Shown here one piece after another: positions 61,351 through 64,000 of a stretch of DNA of 64,000 nucleotides. A program made the position numbers and the translations under genes. The DNA is from Mangrovimonas sp. YM274 (GTDB lineage: Bacteria; Bacteroidota; Bacteroidia; Flavobacteriales; Flavobacteriaceae). The DNA is taken from assembly GCF_030908385.1 (NCBI RefSeq), contig NZ_CP133091.1, positions 2,218,128 to 2,282,127 on the forward strand, in the 5' to 3' direction. The notes under the pieces are model-generated. The model searched no databases. It was not told the origin of the DNA and was given only the letters and a program-made list of their open reading frames with translations. Each line of letters starts with the position of its first letter. Position 1 is the first letter of the stretch.

Positions 61351-62766
61351 ATGTCAAGAAGAAACAAAAAGCAGGTATTTACCAACGTTGAAGTGATAGA
61401 TGCCGGGGCCAAAGGCAAATTGGTTGCCAAAGCGCCAGACGGTAAAGTAATTTTTTTGTCGAATGCCGTACCAGGTGATGTAGTAGACATTCAAACCTAC
61501 AAAAAGCGCAAGGCCTATTACGAAGGCAAAGCCATTGCGTTTCATTCCTTATCCGAAAAGCGCACGGAACCCAAATGCGAACATTTTGGAGTTTGTGGTG
61601 GTTGTAAATGGCAGGATATGGATTACCAATACCAATTGGAATACAAACACAAAGAAGTTGAAAACAACCTAAGACGCATTGGCCATGTAGAACTTCCCGA
61701 AATCACTCCTATTTTAGGATCTTCGGAACAGTATTTCTATAGGAACAAAATGGAATTTTCCTTTAGCGACAGCAGATGGCTAACACAGGAAGAAATCCAA
61801 TCTGGTGAAGATTTGGGCGACAAGAATGCTCTGGGCTTTCATATTCCAGGAATGTGGGACAAAATTTTGGACGTCAAAAAATGTTGGTTGCAGGGAGATC
61901 CTTCCAATGCCATTCGCAATGAGGTAAAATCCTTTGCCATTGCCAATGATATGGAATTTTTCAACACTCGTAACCAAGCTGGATTTTTGCGTTCCCTCAT
62001 GATACGCACTTCCACAACGGGAGACCTTATGGTAATGATCCAGTTCTTTAAGGAAGATAAAGCAAAACGAGAATTATTACTGGATCATTTGGCTGAAACC
62101 TTCCCTGAAATTTCCTCTTTGCAATACGTTATCAACGGAAAAGCAAATGACACCATTTATGATCAGGAGGTGATTTGCTACAAAGGAGACAACCATATTT
62201 TTGAACAGATGGAAGACCTAAGGTTCAAAATCAATGCAAAATCCTTTTACCAAACCAATTCCAAACAAGCCTATGAACTCTACAAAATTGCACGTGATTT
62301 TGCCGATTTAAAAGGAGACGAATTGGTATACGATTTGTATACAGGAACAGGTACCATTGCGCAATTTGTAGCAAAAAAAGCCAAAAAGGTAGTCGGTGTA
62401 GAAGCCGTTCCAGATGCTATTACCGCTGCCAAGGAAAATGCACAATTAAACGGTATTGATAACGTTGACTTCTATGTGGGTGATATGAAAAATGTATTCA
62501 ACGATGCCTTCATTAGCCAGCATGGACATCCAGATGTCATTATTACAGATCCACCTCGTGACGGTATGCACAAGGATGTGGTTCAGCAAATATTGAATAT
62601 TGCTCCAGAAAAAGTTGTTTATGTAAGCTGTAACAGTGCAACTCAAGCCAGAGATTTGGCACTTATGGATGACGCTTACAAAGTTACCAAAGTACAAGCT
62701 GTAGACATGTTCCCGCAAACCTACCATGTAGAAAATGTTGTACTTTTAGAACGTCGAAACCTCTAA
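61351..62766 (+). CDS. rlmD: 23S rRNA (uracil-1939-C5)-methyltransferase RlmD
   Basis: RlmD makes m5U1939 in 23S rRNA with S-adenosylmethionine. The 471 residues show an N-terminal TRAM domain (about 10-65), a four-Cys Fe-S site with Cys76, Cys82 and Cys85 in CEHFGVCGGCKWQ and a fourth in ILDVKKCWLQGD, a methyltransferase core with VYDLYTGTGTIAQFVA, and the catalytic-Cys motif VVYVSCNSATQARDL near the C-terminus. The protein starts MSRRNKKQVFTNVEVIDAGA. RlmCD- or TrmA-type specificity cannot be completely excluded, but the Fe-S cysteines favour the RlmD group. It is followed by DUF6452 and DUF6048 genes. Confidence 0.93.
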   Translation: MSRRNKKQVFTNVEVIDAGAKGKLVAKAPDGKVIFLSNAVPGDVVDIQTYKKRKAYYEGKAIAFHSLSEKRTEPKCEHFGVCGGCKWQDMDYQYQLEYKHKEVENNLRRIGHVELPEITPILGSSEQYFYRNKMEFSFSDSRWLTQEEIQSGEDLGDKNALGFHIPGMWDKILDVKKCWLQGDPSNAIRNEVKSFAIANDMEFFNTRNQAGFLRSLMIRTSTTGDLMVMIQFFKEDKAKRELLLDHLAETFPEISSLQYVINGKANDTIYDQEVICYKGDNHIFEQMEDLRFKINAKSFYQTNSKQAYELYKIARDFADLKGDELVYDLYTGTGTIAQFVAKKAKKVVGVEAVPDAITAAKENAQLNGIDNVDFYVGDMKNVFNDAFISQHGHPDVIITDPPRDGMHKDVVQQILNIAPEKVVYVSCNSATQARDLALMDDAYKVTKVQAVDMFPQTYHVENVVLLERRNL

Positions 62767-62800
62767 AGAACCCAATGTCTGCTAATCAGAAAATCTAATT

Positions 62801-63334
62801 ATGGTAAGATATTTAAAAATTATATGTCCACTTTTAGCACTCCTGGGATACCTTGTTTTAGGATGCGAAAAAGATGATATATGTGCTGAAACCACGGCTA
62901 CCACTCCTCATTTAATTATTCGTTTTTACGACGTTAGCAATCCAACAAACACGCGTTCGGTTAGAAGACTTACCGTAAAAGGTGAAGGCATAGATGAAGA
63001 AATAGTATCCAATGTTGACACGGACTCCATTGTACTACCCTTAAATTTTCAGGATGAAGGTATTACAGCCATTTCTAGATTTGAATTGAAAAAGGATACC
63101 GATTACGACAGTGATGATAACGAAACCACTGTTTCCAATACCGATATTATTGAGGTAAACTATACTCCTGAATTTATCTATGTTTCCAGAGCTTGCGGCT
63201 ATAAAAGTATTTTTGCAGGTACCGAAATAGACGTAGATGAAACTAACGATGAGGATATTTGGATCATAAATGCCGTAACAGCTAACACAACCATAGAAAA
63301 TGAAACAGCAGCACACATCAACATTTATCATTAA
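62801..63334 (+). CDS. DUF6452 family lipoprotein
   Basis: The 177 residues have a lipoprotein signal MVRYLKIICPLLALLGYLVL with lipobox Cys about residue 22 (GCEKDDIC), then the DUF6452 pattern TTPHLIIRFYDVSNP and VRRLTVKGEGIDEE, a Asp-rich loop (TDYDSDDNET), and the C-terminal VSRACGYKSIF motif. No function is known. It lies 34 bases after rlmD and its last 35 bases overlap the next gene in another frame. The rlmD-DUF6452-DUF6048 order recurs in related bacteria as far as I recall, so the two may be a functional pair at the outer membrane. Confidence 0.85.
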   Translation: MVRYLKIICPLLALLGYLVLGCEKDDICAETTATTPHLIIRFYDVSNPTNTRSVRRLTVKGEGIDEEIVSNVDTDSIVLPLNFQDEGITAISRFELKKDTDYDSDDNETTVSNTDIIEVNYTPEFIYVSRACGYKSIFAGTEIDVDETNDEDIWIINAVTANTTIENETAAHINIYH

Positions 63335-64000
63335 AATATTGGTATTGCTGTTGTTCCCTTTAATGTCGGCAGCTCAGCAAGAAATTGATTCCGAAAGTAG
63401 TGACACCCTAGTCTACAAACAAAAATACGGCTTACGTATTGGGGCCGATATCAGTAAACCCATCCGCAGTTTTATTGACGATGACTATTCTGGATTTGAG
63501 ATTGTTGCCGATTATCGCCTTACACAAAAATTATATTTGGCAGGCGAATTAGGTACAGAAGAAAAAGATAGCAGAACAGATTTCTTGGATGTAACCACCA
63601 AAGGAAGTTATTTTAAGGCTGGTGTAGACTACAATATGTACACCAACTGGCTGGACATGCAAAATATGATTTATGCAGGTTTCAGAGTTGGAGCCAGCAC
63701 TTTTAGCCATACAGTAAACAACTACACTATTTACAATACAGATCAATATTGGAACAACCAGTACAGTAGTACTGTTGGTCAAGAATACGATGGTCTTTCG
63801 GCTATTTGGGGAGAACTTATAATAGGTATTAAAGCAGAAACCTTTAAAAACTTGTTTATTGGCATTAATGCGCAATTAAAAGGACGCATTACGGAAACCG
63901 AACCAGACAATTTTGAAAACATATACATCCCTGGTTTCAATAGGACCTATGATAGTGGTAAGTTTGGAATGGGCTTTGGTTATTCCATCTCCTATCTTGT
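63300..64000 (+). CDS. DUF6048 family outer-membrane beta-barrel protein (3' end outside the window)
   Basis: ATG at 63300 opens a frame that is still open at base 64000 (233 full codons seen). The signal is STFIIKILVLLLFPLMSAAQ; the mature part is a beta-rich barrel with aromatic strand ends (YGLRIGADISKPIRSF, YFKAGVDYNMY, LSAIWGELIIGIKAET, LFIGINAQLKGRI), typical of DUF6048. It overlaps DUF6452 by 35 bases, which implies translational coupling. A role in outer-membrane assembly or transport is only inferred from the fold and from its partner lipoprotein. Confidence 0.82.
   Translation, partial: MKQQHTSTFIIKILVLLLFPLMSAAQQEIDSESSDTLVYKQKYGLRIGADISKPIRSFIDDDYSGFEIVADYRLTQKLYLAGELGTEEKDSRTDFLDVTTKGSYFKAGVDYNMYTNWLDMQNMIYAGFRVGASTFSHTVNNYTIYNTDQYWNNQYSSTVGQEYDGLSAIWGELIIGIKAETFKNLFIGINAQLKGRITETEPDNFENIYIPGFNRTYDSGKFGMGFGYSISYL

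Overview
The window looks like a contiguous piece of a Bacteroidota chromosome, most probably family Flavobacteriaceae. Signs of this are low G+C outside one repeat block, a C-terminal type IX secretion (T9SS) sorting domain, many small lipoproteins, families typical of the group (DUF4159, DUF6452, DUF6048, DUF2027/Smr, THUMP-like methyltransferase), frequent TTG starts, and promoters with the Bacteroidota pattern (a -7 box TAnnTTTG with a -33 TTTG-like box 19-21 bases upstream). I cannot name the genus.

Layout, left to right. 1-3889: the 5' part of tamB (minus), divergent from a tsaD-rsmE-DUF4159-small ORF-trmH-like-AI-2E family-THUMP-like methyltransferase run (3911-9278). 9288-10891: a small lipoprotein, a HAD phosphatase and a tRNA-Ser/tRNA-Pro pair. 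10938-15855: a translationally coupled phosphorelay (TPR hybrid kinase, single-domain receiver, Hpt) downstream of an esterase, next to a divergent LytTR regulator. 16995-28139: tRNA-Arg, a PgpH-like c-di-AMP phosphodiesterase, thiolase, NlpC/P60 peptidase, a TPR protein, gyrA and clpC. 28457-38869: a 3470-residue T9SS surface protein with 27 tandem 249-bp units. 39531-42194: a TlpA-like lipoprotein and NAD(P)HX repair enzyme. 42336-47890: a threonine operon with a Thr/Ile-rich leader peptide, thrA, an embedded methyltransferase gene, thrB and thrC. 47892-55148 (minus): an imelysin-like/di-haem peroxidase, a PhoX-like lipoprotein, a LamB-type porin with an operator-like palindrome at its start site, and katG. 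55461-64000: cupin, cysteine desulfurase, an aspartate-rich lipoprotein, Smr protein, small membrane proteins, ornithine aminotransferase, and an rlmD-DUF6452-DUF6048 run leaving the window.

Most of the window is core metabolism, tRNA/rRNA modification and envelope biology. I see no CRISPR array, insertion sequence, prophage or integrase. The most notable items are the giant repeat protein, whose repeat block is about 55% G+C in the stretch counted and varies almost only at synonymous sites; the threonine-operon leader peptide, which begins almost at the predicted transcription start; the methyltransferase between thrA and thrB; the promoter/operator arrangement before the LamB-type porin; and a recurrent trap in which the TTG at the end of a -7 box resembles a start codon, which changes the start of three genes here.
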